Below, piece by piece: positions 1 to 6,214 of a DNA stretch of 9,512 nucleotides; positions within the stretch are counted from its first letter, which is position 1; every line of letters begins with the position of its first letter. This DNA comes from Sutterella sp. GTDB lineage: Bacteria; Pseudomonadota; Gammaproteobacteria; Burkholderiales; Burkholderiaceae_F. The translations under genes were made by a program, and so were the position numbers. The DNA lies in the NCBI GenBank assembly GCA_003488465.1, contig DNLN01000026.1, positions 1 to 9,512 of the forward strand, in the 5' to 3' direction. The notes under the pieces were generated by a model. The model was not told the origin of the DNA. It saw only the letters and a program-made list of their open reading frames with translations, and searched no databases.

Positions 1-22
1 CGACTTAAATCGCTTGGAGCAA

Positions 23-355
23 TTAGAAGGGCAGCTTCATTCCCGGAGGCAGCGGCATGCCTGCCGTTGCCTGCCGCATTCTTGCCGAAGCGGCCTCCTC
101 GGCCTTGTGCGCCGCGTCGTTCAAGGCGCCGGCCACGAGGTCTTCAATCATTTCCTTGTCATCGGCCTCGCCGGTGAACAGGCTCTGGGCGATCTCCACC
201 TTCTTGCATTCGTGCTTGCAGGTGATCGTGACCTTGACGAGTCCGGCGCCGGCTTCGCCGGTCACCTCCATGTTGGCCAGATCGGCCTGGGCCCGTTCAA
301 CGTTTTTTTGCATTTTTTGAGCCTGAGCGAGCAGACCCTGGATGTTTCCTCTCAT
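23..355 (-). CDS. ybaB: YbaB/EbfC-family nucleoid-associated DNA-binding protein
   Basis: Small dimeric DNA-binding protein of the YbaB/EbfC family, 110 aa, the usual length. Family landmarks seen: an N-terminal helix rich in Gln, Met and Lys (GLLAQAQKMQKNVERAQADL), then the conserved EVTGEAGAGLVKVTITCKHE strand region, the acidic DDKEMIEDLVAGALNDA helix, and the terminal GMPLPPGMKLPF. I chose ATG at 355 (MRGN...). A TTG three codons upstream is possible but sits only about 2-3 nt from the AGGGA that would serve as its ribosome site, whereas that AGGGA lies about 11 nt from the ATG. The gene follows dnaX on the same strand, a widespread arrangement, and its start lies inside the dnaX tau frame, so translational coupling is likely. 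recR often follows in other genomes, but only 22 bases remain here and none of it is visible. Confidence 0.95.
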   Translation of the reverse strand: MRGNIQGLLAQAQKMQKNVERAQADLANMEVTGEAGAGLVKVTITCKHECKKVEIAQSLFTGEADDKEMIEDLVAGALNDAAHKAEEAASARMRQATAGMPLPPGMKLPF

Positions 356-854
356 AGATAACAATTTCCCTAACTTCGGTTTCAGTCAACGGCCGAATCG
401 ATGTCTCGTCGATTTCGGCACACAAAACTCGGACGCATTCTTGCACAACTGGATCGCTTTTGAACGCGTCAATCATTGCAAGACGGGCGGCGCGTTTTTC
501 AGCCTGATCAAGAAGCAGCACGCAGGGCGCGCCGTCCTGCATCTGTCCTTCGGCAAGATCGACCTTGAACGGATGCCCCTTCAGGGTCGAGATCGTCTGC
601 TCGATCTGAGAGCGGCATTCAGAGGCGAGCAGCGCCCCGTTCTGCGGCCGCAGCAGCACGTGATCCTCTGTGAGATCGAGAATCTCTGCGCTTTGCGCAA
701 ACTGCAGGGGCAGTCCCGAAAGCGTTGTTGCGCGCAACAGTTCGCGCCAGTTAAGAAGAGGAGGCGTGGGCTCGATGCTCACAGGCGGCGGTATCGGCTC
801 GCCCCTTCTTTCGCGCGTTCGCTTAACTGGCGCCCTGCTCTCCCCTGGGCTCAT
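297..854 (-). CDS. dnaX: DnaX tau-specific C-terminal region, in the +1 frame relative to the gamma frame
   Basis: This segment carries the domain that in tau binds the polymerase alpha subunit and DnaB helicase. After a Pro/Arg-rich linker the frame reads LLNWRELLRATTLSGLPLQF, then alternating strands and helices, and FKSDPVVQECVRVL...SIRPL, which matches the normal ending of DnaX (typically FxxDPxVQ...GSIRPL). It is offset by +1 nt (or -2) from the ATPase frame. If the shift occurs near 849, the fused product (2169 to 297) is about 623 aa, close to E. coli tau (643). The frame continues 29 codons past the usual terminus and overlaps ybaB by 59 bp. There is an ATG at 854-852 in this frame, but with no convincing ribosome site, so independent translation (185 aa) seems unlikely. 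It could also be the downstream half of a gene broken by an indel or sequencing error. Confidence 0.82.
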   Translation of the reverse strand: MSPGESRAPVKRTRERRGEPIPPPVSIEPTPPLLNWRELLRATTLSGLPLQFAQSAEILDLTEDHVLLRPQNGALLASECRSQIEQTISTLKGHPFKVDLAEGQMQDGAPCVLLLDQAEKRAARLAMIDAFKSDPVVQECVRVLCAEIDETSIRPLTETEVREIVIYERKHPGSARSGSKNAKKR

Positions 855-861
855 CCCAGGG
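823..861 (-). promoter_or_regulatory. Candidate +1 recoding site in dnaX: hairpin, CCC AGG pair and stop
   Basis: Reading the minus strand, a perfect 7-bp inverted repeat CCCTGGG-ATGAG-CCCAGGG (861-843) is followed by the zero-frame TAA at 825-823. Within the 3' arm the zero-frame codons are CCC (849-847) and AGG (846-844). A tRNA-Pro slipping +1 from CCC to CCA keeps good pairing and places the ribosome in the tau frame at GGG GAG AGC. AGG is often a slowly decoded codon. Purine-rich AGGGGAGAG and CAGGG stretches follow, resembling internal Shine-Dalgarno motifs. Whether the site works is inference. A single extra G in the four-G run would give the same picture by mutation or sequencing error. 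Confidence 0.4.
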
Positions 862-2169
862 CGGCGGCGCGTCGCCTGCAAGAGCGTCAAGCTCCTCGGG
901 CGAGGGCTCCTTGACAAGCGTCTCCTGCGGCTCGTTAACCACGGGCTCGGCAGCCTGGCGCGGAGCCTGCTGCATCGCCCGGACAGCAGCGGGCGAAGCC
1001 TGGGGGCGAGACGCCGGGACGGCGGCAGCAGGAGCAGTCTTTTCAGGCACGCCCAGGCCGACGCGGCTGCCTGCGGGCTTGAAGGCGAGCATGCGCAGAA
1101 TCGCCATTGTGAACCCGGCATACTCGTCGGGAGCAAGAGCCATGTCATTGCGGGCCTGAAGCGCGATCTGGTAGTCGAGCTGCACCTCCTCCGGGCTCAT
1201 TGCGAGCGCAAGGCGCTTGATCTGCTGCTCTTCGGAATCCTCTCCGGCAAGGGACTCGGGCACGCGCTGGGCCATGGCCACGCGGTGCAAGAGAGAAGCC
1301 AGGTCGCGGATCGCCTGCGCATAGGAAAAACTGCTCTCGCTCATCTTGCCTGCGATCTCGATCGCTCTGGCGGCATCGCCCTTAACGACAGCCTCGAGCA
1401 TGTCGCCCAGCACCTCGGCGTTGATCACGCCGAGCATCGCGCGGACCGAATCGAGCGTCACCTTGCCCGCGGCAAAGGCGATCGCCTGATCGAGCAGGCT
1501 CAGTCCATCGCGCATCGAGCCGCGGGCGCCCGCAGCCAGCATTCTGAGCGCCGCAGGCTCGGCCTCGATGCCTTCCGCGCGCATGATCTCGGCCATGTGG
1601 TCGGCAACCGCCTTGGGCGTCATATTGCGCAGATTGAACTGCAGGCAGCGGGACAGGACGGTGACCGGCACTTTCTGCGGATCGGTCGTTGCCAAAATGA
1701 ACTTCACGTACTCGGGCGGCTCCTCCAGGGTCTTGAGCATGGCGTTGAAGGCGTGCGTGGTGAGCATGTGCACTTCGTCGATCATGTAGACCTTGTAGCG
1801 GGCGTTGGTGGGGGCATACATCGCGCGCTCAAGGAGTGCGGTCATCTCCTCGACCGAGCGGTTCGAGGCCGCATCCATCTCGATGTAGTCGACGAATCTG
1901 CCCTCGTCAATCGCCTTGCATGCGTCGCACACGCCACAGGGCTTGCTCGTTACGCCGCCCTTGCCATCCGGGCCCGTGCAATTCAGACACTTGGCCAAAA
2001 TGCGCGAGAGCGTGGTCTTGCCCACGCCCCGGGTCCCAGTGAACAAGTACGCATGGTGCAGGCGGTTTTCATCGAGCGCGTGACGCAATGCGGCCACGAC
2101 GTGATCCTGACCGACCATGCTGTCAAAATCATGCGGCCGCCACTTGCGTGCCAATACCTGGTAGCTCAT
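823..2169 (-). CDS. dnaX: DNA polymerase III subunit gamma (N-terminal, gamma-length reading frame of dnaX)
   Basis: Clamp-loader ATPase that loads the sliding clamp for DNA polymerase III. Seen in the frame: the MSYQVLARKWRP start, Walker A GTRGVGKT (residues 45-52), a zinc module with Cys64, 78, 81 and 84, Walker B DEVH (131-134), the SRC arginine-finger motif (173-175), then the helical collar domain and an Ala/Pro-rich linker ending in PPPWDEPRGEQGAS. The ATG at 2169 is fixed by homology; codons upstream of it encode unrelated sequence, and AGGA lies about 10 nt before it. The frame stops (TAA, 823-825) after 448 aa, close to E. coli gamma (431 aa) and far short of tau. The missing tau domain follows in the +1 frame. 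So this is either a genuine gamma product with tau made by frameshifting, or one gene broken by an indel. Function is certain; the end of the product is not. Confidence 0.93.
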   Translation of the reverse strand: MSYQVLARKWRPHDFDSMVGQDHVVAALRHALDENRLHHAYLFTGTRGVGKTTLSRILAKCLNCTGPDGKGGVTSKPCGVCDACKAIDEGRFVDYIEMDAASNRSVEEMTALLERAMYAPTNARYKVYMIDEVHMLTTHAFNAMLKTLEEPPEYVKFILATTDPQKVPVTVLSRCLQFNLRNMTPKAVADHMAEIMRAEGIEAEPAALRMLAAGARGSMRDGLSLLDQAIAFAAGKVTLDSVRAMLGVINAEVLGDMLEAVVKGDAARAIEIAGKMSESSFSYAQAIRDLASLLHRVAMAQRVPESLAGEDSEEQQIKRLALAMSPEEVQLDYQIALQARNDMALAPDEYAGFTMAILRMLAFKPAGSRVGLGVPEKTAPAAAVPASRPQASPAAVRAMQQAPRQAAEPVVNEPQETLVKEPSPEELDALAGDAPPPWDEPRGEQGAS

Positions 2170-2195
2170 CGCAAAGAAGTCCTGAGAGAAACCTG

Positions 2196-2218
2196 AAAAA
2201 AAACCGCACCCGGTGCGG
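2196..2218 (-). terminator. Rho-independent terminator-like hairpin with U8 tract in the dnaX leader
   Basis: On the minus strand CCGCAC-CGG-GTGCGG (2218-2204), a 6-bp stem with a 3-nt loop, is followed directly by eight T (2203-2196). This is the form of an intrinsic terminator for transcripts coming from ffs. It also lies within about 30 nt downstream of the predicted dnaX start, so it is the first element of the dnaX leader. It may stop read-through from ffs, or act as a 5' stem-loop; both are inference. Confidence 0.65.
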
Positions 2219-2229
2219 CGCATCGGTGG

Positions 2230-2259
2230 ATTTTAGCGGCTGGCGTCCCGCTGTGTCTA
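2230..2259 (-). promoter_or_regulatory. Predicted sigma-70-type promoter for dnaX
   Basis: Minus-strand TAGACA (2259-2254; five of six bases match TTGACA) and TAAAAT (2235-2230; five of six match TATAAT) are separated by 18 nt. The predicted start is about 2223, giving a leader of about 55 nt before the dnaX ATG at 2169. The element lies between the 4.5S RNA gene and dnaX, where a separate promoter is expected. Confidence 0.6.
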
Positions 2260-2319
2260 AGCCGCGCAGGCAAGCACGAAGCGCGAGCGCAGAGAGCGAT
2301 TTTCGTGCGGTGCAGACAG

Positions 2320-2420
2320 AAAAGGCGAGCCTTATCCTCGGCACTAAGAGACATCCGCCGTGGCTGCTTCGTTCCCGACCTGACCAGGTTAGCAGAGCTC
2401 TTATGCGAGGGGACCCGCCA
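2320..2420 (-). ncRNA. ffs: 4.5S signal recognition particle RNA (small bacterial SRP RNA)
   Basis: RNA core of the signal recognition particle, partner of Ffh in co-translational targeting of membrane proteins. The minus strand contains the hallmark ACCTGGTCAGGTC, GGGAAC, GAAGCAGCCA, nearly the E. coli sequence, with the GGAA tetraloop at 2375-2372. The pair closing that loop is swapped: C-G in E. coli is G-C here, a compensatory change that supports a real structure. Further pairing seen: TAAGAG with CTCTTA, CCTCG with CGAGG, and a terminal GGCGGG with CTCGCC (one G-U pair), which fixes the ends near 2419 and 2324. Four T follow the 3' arm. Length is about 100 nt, normal for the small type without an Alu domain. 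Exact ends are estimates within about 5 nt. Confidence 0.93.
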
Positions 2421-2427
2421 GGGCGGC

Positions 2428-2433
2428 ATTGTA
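2428..2433 (-). promoter_or_regulatory. Predicted -10 element of the ffs promoter
   Basis: Minus-strand TACAAT lies 7-8 nt upstream of the predicted 5' end of the 4.5S RNA (about 2420), the right distance for a -10 box. No good -35 hexamer is visible 16-18 nt upstream (the region is GC-rich), so the element is only partly supported. Confidence 0.5.
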
Positions 2434-2469
2434 GAGGAAAAATGAGGGCCGCGCCCGAGACGTACGCGC

Positions 2470-2475
2470 TAAAAT
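2470..2475 (+). promoter_or_regulatory. Candidate -10 element for the pepN-fbp operon
   Basis: GCTAAAATC on the plus strand contains TAAAAT, five of six bases matching TATAAT. Transcription would start near 2482, leaving a T-rich leader of about 35 nt to the GTG at 2517. No -35 match is evident. The ffs -10 lies about 40 bp away on the opposite strand, so the two promoters are back to back. Confidence 0.4.
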
Positions 2476-2516
2476 CAGCGCGTTGTATTTTTCCACTCTT
2501 TTTTGACGCCGACACT

Positions 2517-5186
2517 GTGACTGCCACGACCAAAACCACCTACCGCCAGGACTACAAGCCCTTCTCCCACCGCATCACTTCTGTTGAACTTGACTTCCAT
2601 CTGGATCCGGAAGTCACGCAGGTCTCCAGCACGATGCATGTGGAGAAAGCGCGCAGGGCCGCTCCCGATGATTTTGTTCTGGACGGCTCGGGCCTCACGT
2701 TCGTCTCCCTTTCGATCAACGGAAAGCCGGCCGACCCGACGCGCTACACCCTGACGGACACGACCCTCACGATTCACTCCATCCCAGGACGCGCCGTCAT
2801 CAATATCGTCAATCGGTTCAGCCCGGCAAAGAACACGATCCTTTCGGGCATCTACATGAGCAAGGGCGCCTTCATGAGCCAGTGCGAGTCCGAGGGCTTC
2901 CGCAGGATCACCTACTGGCCCGACCGCCCCGATGTCATGAGCGTGTTCACCGTAAAGATGCACGCGAAAAAGGATCTGTACCCCGTGCTTCTCTCGAACG
3001 GCAATCTCGTTGAGCAGGGCGAGGAAGACGACGGCATGCACTACGCCGTCTGGAACGATCCCTTCAGAAAGCCGAGTTACCTCTTTGCCCTCGTCGCCGG
3101 CAATCTCAAGGACCGCAGCGAGAAGTTCACGCTCCAGAACGGCAAGGAGGTTCTGCTGCAGGTCTGGACCGAGGAGAAGAACTATCCTCGAAGCGCGCAT
3201 GCGCTCGAAAGCCTCAAGAAGGCCATCCGCTGGGATGAAGAGCGGTTCGGACGCGAACTCGACCTTGACCGATTCATGATCGTTGCGACCGACGACTTCA
3301 ATTTCGGAGCGATGGAGAACAAGGGGCTCAACGTCTTCAATTCACGCTACGTGATGGCCTCTCCGGAGACCGCCACCGATCAGGATTACCTCAACATCGA
3401 ATCGGTTGTCGGGCATGAATACTTCCACAACTGGACAGGCGACCGCGTGACGCTGCGTGACTGGTTCCAGCTCACGCTCAAGGAAGGGCTCACGGTCTTT
3501 CGCGATCAGGAGTTCTCCATGGACATGGCTCCGGACGAGAGCACGCGCGCCGTGATGCGCATCAAGGACGTGCGCGCGCTGCGCGCCAGGCAGTTCCCCG
3601 AGGATGCCGGCCCCATGGCCCACCCGATCCGCCCCGACTCGTACGAGGAGATCAACAACTTCTACACGATGACCGTCTACGAGAAGGGCGCCGAAGTGAT
3701 CCGCATGCTGCAGACGATCCTCGGCAAGGACGGCTTCCGCAAGGGCATGGATCTGTACTTCGAGCGCCATGACGGACATGCTGTGACATGCGACGACTTC
3801 CTTGCGGCGATGGCTGACGCAAACCACGCCGATCTGCGGCAGTTCGCGCTGTGGTACTCGCAGGCGGGCACTCCGCGCGTGACCGTCTCCACGGTCTATG
3901 ATCCGGAAAAGCAGACCCTCACGGTTCAGGCCTCGCAGATGACTCCCGCCACTCCGGGGCAGTCAAGCAAAGACCCCATGCTCATTCCGATCTCCGTGGG
4001 TCTGCTCGATCAGACGGGAGCTGATCTTGCGCTCACGCTGTACGGAGAGAACGCCTGCCAGGATACGACCCGCACGCTGCTGCTCTCCGAAGAGACGATG
4101 AGCTGGACTTTCGTCAACATCCCCGAAAAGCCCGTCCTTTCCCTGGGGCGTGGATTCTCCGCGCCCGTTATCTTTGACTACGGATATACGCGCGACGAGC
4201 TCATGTTCCTCGCCAGGCACGACAGCGACGCATTCAACCGCGCCGAAGCGATGGAACGGCTCAGCAAGCTCGCCCTGAACCGCATGATCGATGAGATCGA
4301 ACTGGGCGAGCAGCCCCATGTCGAACAGTACCTGCTCAACGCGTTCGAATCGATGCTCAAGGACGAGTCGCTCTCGCCGATGTTCCGCGCAGTGGCTCTG
4401 GAGCTGCCCAGCGAGCAGGATCTCGGGCAGGGCCGGGCAATGATCAATCCCACTGCGATCCACAGAGCCCGGCAGTTGCTGACCGAAACGCTCGGCGATT
4501 ACTTCAGCCAGGATCTGGCGACCGTCATCACGAAGAACATCACCCCCGGCCCCTACAACCCCGATGCCGAGGATGCCGGCAAGCGCATGCTCAAGAATCT
4601 GTGCCTCAACTACTGGCTTGCCGGAGGACTGGCCAAGGCGCTTCTGGCGGTTCGCTCGCAGTTTGATCACGCGGACAATCTGACCGACAAGCTTGCGGCG
4701 CTCCAGATGATCGTAAACAGCAAGAGCCCGGCCAAAGTCGATGTGCTCAACCTCGCCGGCCAATCCTGGGCAGGCGACGCCCTGCTGCTCAACAAGTGGT
4801 GTACGGTACAGGCGACTGCCGTCTGCCACGACAACGAGATGCCGATCCTCGAACGAATCCGCGTGCTCAGCCGGTACCCGACGGTCTTCAGTTACGAAAA
4901 CCCGAATTGCGTCTACGCGCTGATTCTGGCATTCATGACAAGCAATCCGGCCGAATTCCACCGTCCGGACGGTTCGGGATACGACTACTGGTATGAAATG
5001 GTGGCCAAGCTGGATCAGATCAACCCGCACGTGGCCAGCCGCATCGCCCGCGCCCTTGACAACTGGCGCAGGTATGATCCCGAGCGCGCAGCCAAAATGC
5101 ATGACGCCCTAGTACGTGTAAGCGAAATTCCAACTCTCTCGCCACATGTCCGGGAAGTCGTCATGAAGTCGCTCAACTATTCCTAA
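2517..5186 (+). CDS. pepN: Aminopeptidase N (M1 family zinc metallopeptidase)
   Basis: Cytoplasmic aminopeptidase that removes N-terminal residues from peptides in protein turnover. Alignable with E. coli PepN (870 aa) throughout; this form is 889 aa. Seen: YRQDYKPFSHRITSVELDF at the N-terminus, the GAMEN substrate-binding motif (residues 264-268), the zinc site HEYFH (300-304) with the third ligand Glu323 in the HExxH-18-E spacing, and the catalytic Tyr388 in VYEKGAEVIRM. The PepN-type helical C-terminal domain runs to the end (DGSGYDYWYEMVAKLDQINP, ALDNWRRYDPERAAKMHDAL). I chose GTG at 2517 because homology begins a few codons later. An in-frame ATG at 2442 has a better ribosome site (AGGA) but would place coding sequence over the divergent ffs promoter and adds 25 unfamiliar residues. 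fbp follows after 15 bp, so the two are probably one operon. Confidence 0.96.
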   Translation: MTATTKTTYRQDYKPFSHRITSVELDFHLDPEVTQVSSTMHVEKARRAAPDDFVLDGSGLTFVSLSINGKPADPTRYTLTDTTLTIHSIPGRAVINIVNRFSPAKNTILSGIYMSKGAFMSQCESEGFRRITYWPDRPDVMSVFTVKMHAKKDLYPVLLSNGNLVEQGEEDDGMHYAVWNDPFRKPSYLFALVAGNLKDRSEKFTLQNGKEVLLQVWTEEKNYPRSAHALESLKKAIRWDEERFGRELDLDRFMIVATDDFNFGAMENKGLNVFNSRYVMASPETATDQDYLNIESVVGHEYFHNWTGDRVTLRDWFQLTLKEGLTVFRDQEFSMDMAPDESTRAVMRIKDVRALRARQFPEDAGPMAHPIRPDSYEEINNFYTMTVYEKGAEVIRMLQTILGKDGFRKGMDLYFERHDGHAVTCDDFLAAMADANHADLRQFALWYSQAGTPRVTVSTVYDPEKQTLTVQASQMTPATPGQSSKDPMLIPISVGLLDQTGADLALTLYGENACQDTTRTLLLSEETMSWTFVNIPEKPVLSLGRGFSAPVIFDYGYTRDELMFLARHDSDAFNRAEAMERLSKLALNRMIDEIELGEQPHVEQYLLNAFESMLKDESLSPMFRAVALELPSEQDLGQGRAMINPTAIHRARQLLTETLGDYFSQDLATVITKNITPGPYNPDAEDAGKRMLKNLCLNYWLAGGLAKALLAVRSQFDHADNLTDKLAALQMIVNSKSPAKVDVLNLAGQSWAGDALLLNKWCTVQATAVCHDNEMPILERIRVLSRYPTVFSYENPNCVYALILAFMTSNPAEFHRPDGSGYDYWYEMVAKLDQINPHVASRIARALDNWRRYDPERAAKMHDALVRVSEIPTLSPHVREVVMKSLNYS

Positions 5187-5201
5187 CTCAAGCAACAAAC
5201 C

Positions 5202-6209
5202 ATGGCAAACATCAATCTGAAATCATATTTGGACGCACAAGTCGCCGAAAACGGTCTGAGCCTTGAACTCGCCGCCCTGCTCTGCGGGCTTGGCGAGACC
5301 GGCAAGAAAATCAGCCACGAAGTGAGCCGCGGCGCCCTCGCAGGCGTGCTGGGCCTTGCCGGAACGGAGAACGTTCAGGGCGAAGATCAGAAAAAACTCG
5401 ACGTGATCAGCAACGAGATCATGGTTGAAGGATGCTTTGCCACGGGCGCTGTAACAGCTGTCGCGAGCGAGGAAATGGATCACTGCCTGCCGGCAGCCGC
5501 CGGCGCCAAGACCGGCCCGCTGCTTGTGTGCTTTGACCCGCTTGACGGCTCGAGCAACGTCGACATCGACGCCACGATCGGCACCATTTTCTCGGTGCTC
5601 CCCGCTCCGGCCGGCAAGACGAGCGCACAGATCGTCGACGAGGATTTCCTGCAGCCGGGCACGAACCAACTTGCCGCTGGCTACATCCTCTACGGTCCCC
5701 AGACCCTGATGGCCTTCACTGTGGGCCGCGGCACCGTGATGTTCACGCTCGACCGAGACAGCAATGACTTCTATCTGACGGTTCCGACGGCCGTGATTCC
5801 TGAAGCAACTCAGGAATTCGCCATCAACTGCTCGAACATGCGCCACTGGGAAGCTCCGGTGAAGGACTACATGTCCGAGCTTTTCGCCGGCAAGACCGGC
5901 GTTCGCGGCAAGGACTTCAACATGCGCTGGGTTGCCTGCATGGCAACCGAAGTGCACAGACTGCTCTGCCGCGGCGGCATTTTCATGTACCCCAAGGACA
6001 ACCGCAATCCCGACCGCCCGGGCAAGCTGCGTCTGATGTACGAAGCCAACCCGATGAGCTGGCTGATCGAGCAGGCTGGCGGACATGCGACAAACGGCTA
6101 TGCCCGCATCCTTGAAATCCGTCCTGAAAAGCTCCACCAGCGCGTAGCGGTGTTCCTCGGTGCGGCCGAGGAAGTCGACCGCGTGACCTCCTACCATCAG
6201 AAAAGGTAG
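5202..6209 (+). CDS. fbp: Fructose-1,6-bisphosphatase, class I
   Basis: Hydrolyses fructose 1,6-bisphosphate to fructose 6-phosphate, the committing step of gluconeogenesis, in the cytoplasm. The 335-aa length is typical of class I enzymes. Seen: GEDQKKLDVISNE (residues 60-72), the metal-binding acidic cluster SEE (89-91), the signature DPLDGSSNVD (112-121), the sugar-phosphate region YPKDNRNPDRPGKLRLMYE, then ANPMSWLIEQAGG, and the terminal LHQRVAVFLGAAEEVDRV. Asp112, Asp115 and Glu91 fit the known metal ligands. The start ATG at 5202 lies 15 bp after the pepN stop and has no clear Shine-Dalgarno motif, which suggests coupling to pepN. To my recollection pepN and fbp are neighbours in many Burkholderiales. 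No promoter is visible between them. Confidence 0.97.
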   Translation: MANINLKSYLDAQVAENGLSLELAALLCGLGETGKKISHEVSRGALAGVLGLAGTENVQGEDQKKLDVISNEIMVEGCFATGAVTAVASEEMDHCLPAAAGAKTGPLLVCFDPLDGSSNVDIDATIGTIFSVLPAPAGKTSAQIVDEDFLQPGTNQLAAGYILYGPQTLMAFTVGRGTVMFTLDRDSNDFYLTVPTAVIPEATQEFAINCSNMRHWEAPVKDYMSELFAGKTGVRGKDFNMRWVACMATEVHRLLCRGGIFMYPKDNRNPDRPGKLRLMYEANPMSWLIEQAGGHATNGYARILEIRPEKLHQRVAVFLGAAEEVDRVTSYHQKR

Positions 6210-6214
6210 CGGGA

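Noticed and set aside
861..1148. Upstream part of the tau frame (from a codon near 1148) as a separate gene start
   Set aside because: Before the junction this frame gives Arg/Leu/Ser-rich nonsense while the other frame encodes clear DnaX domain III, so only the part after the junction is genuine.
670..2196. Long plus-strand open frame (508 codons) opposite dnaX
   Set aside because: It is a shadow of the GC-rich dnaX gene: no family resemblance, biased Arg/His/Leu-rich composition, and dnaX motifs are unambiguous on the other strand.
2274..2308. GCACGAA...TTCGTGC inverted repeat between ffs and dnaX as a terminator
   Set aside because: The 7-bp arms are perfect but the 21-nt loop is large and no T tract follows on either strand, so no function is assigned.
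2088..2516. Upstream extension of the pepN frame
   Set aside because: It crosses the dnaX start, the dnaX promoter and the 4.5S RNA, and the encoded peptide does not resemble PepN.
3963..5102. 379-codon minus-strand frame opposite pepN, and a similar frame opposite fbp (5223-6224)
   Set aside because: Both are antisense shadows of well-conserved genes; no recognisable domains and no ribosome sites.
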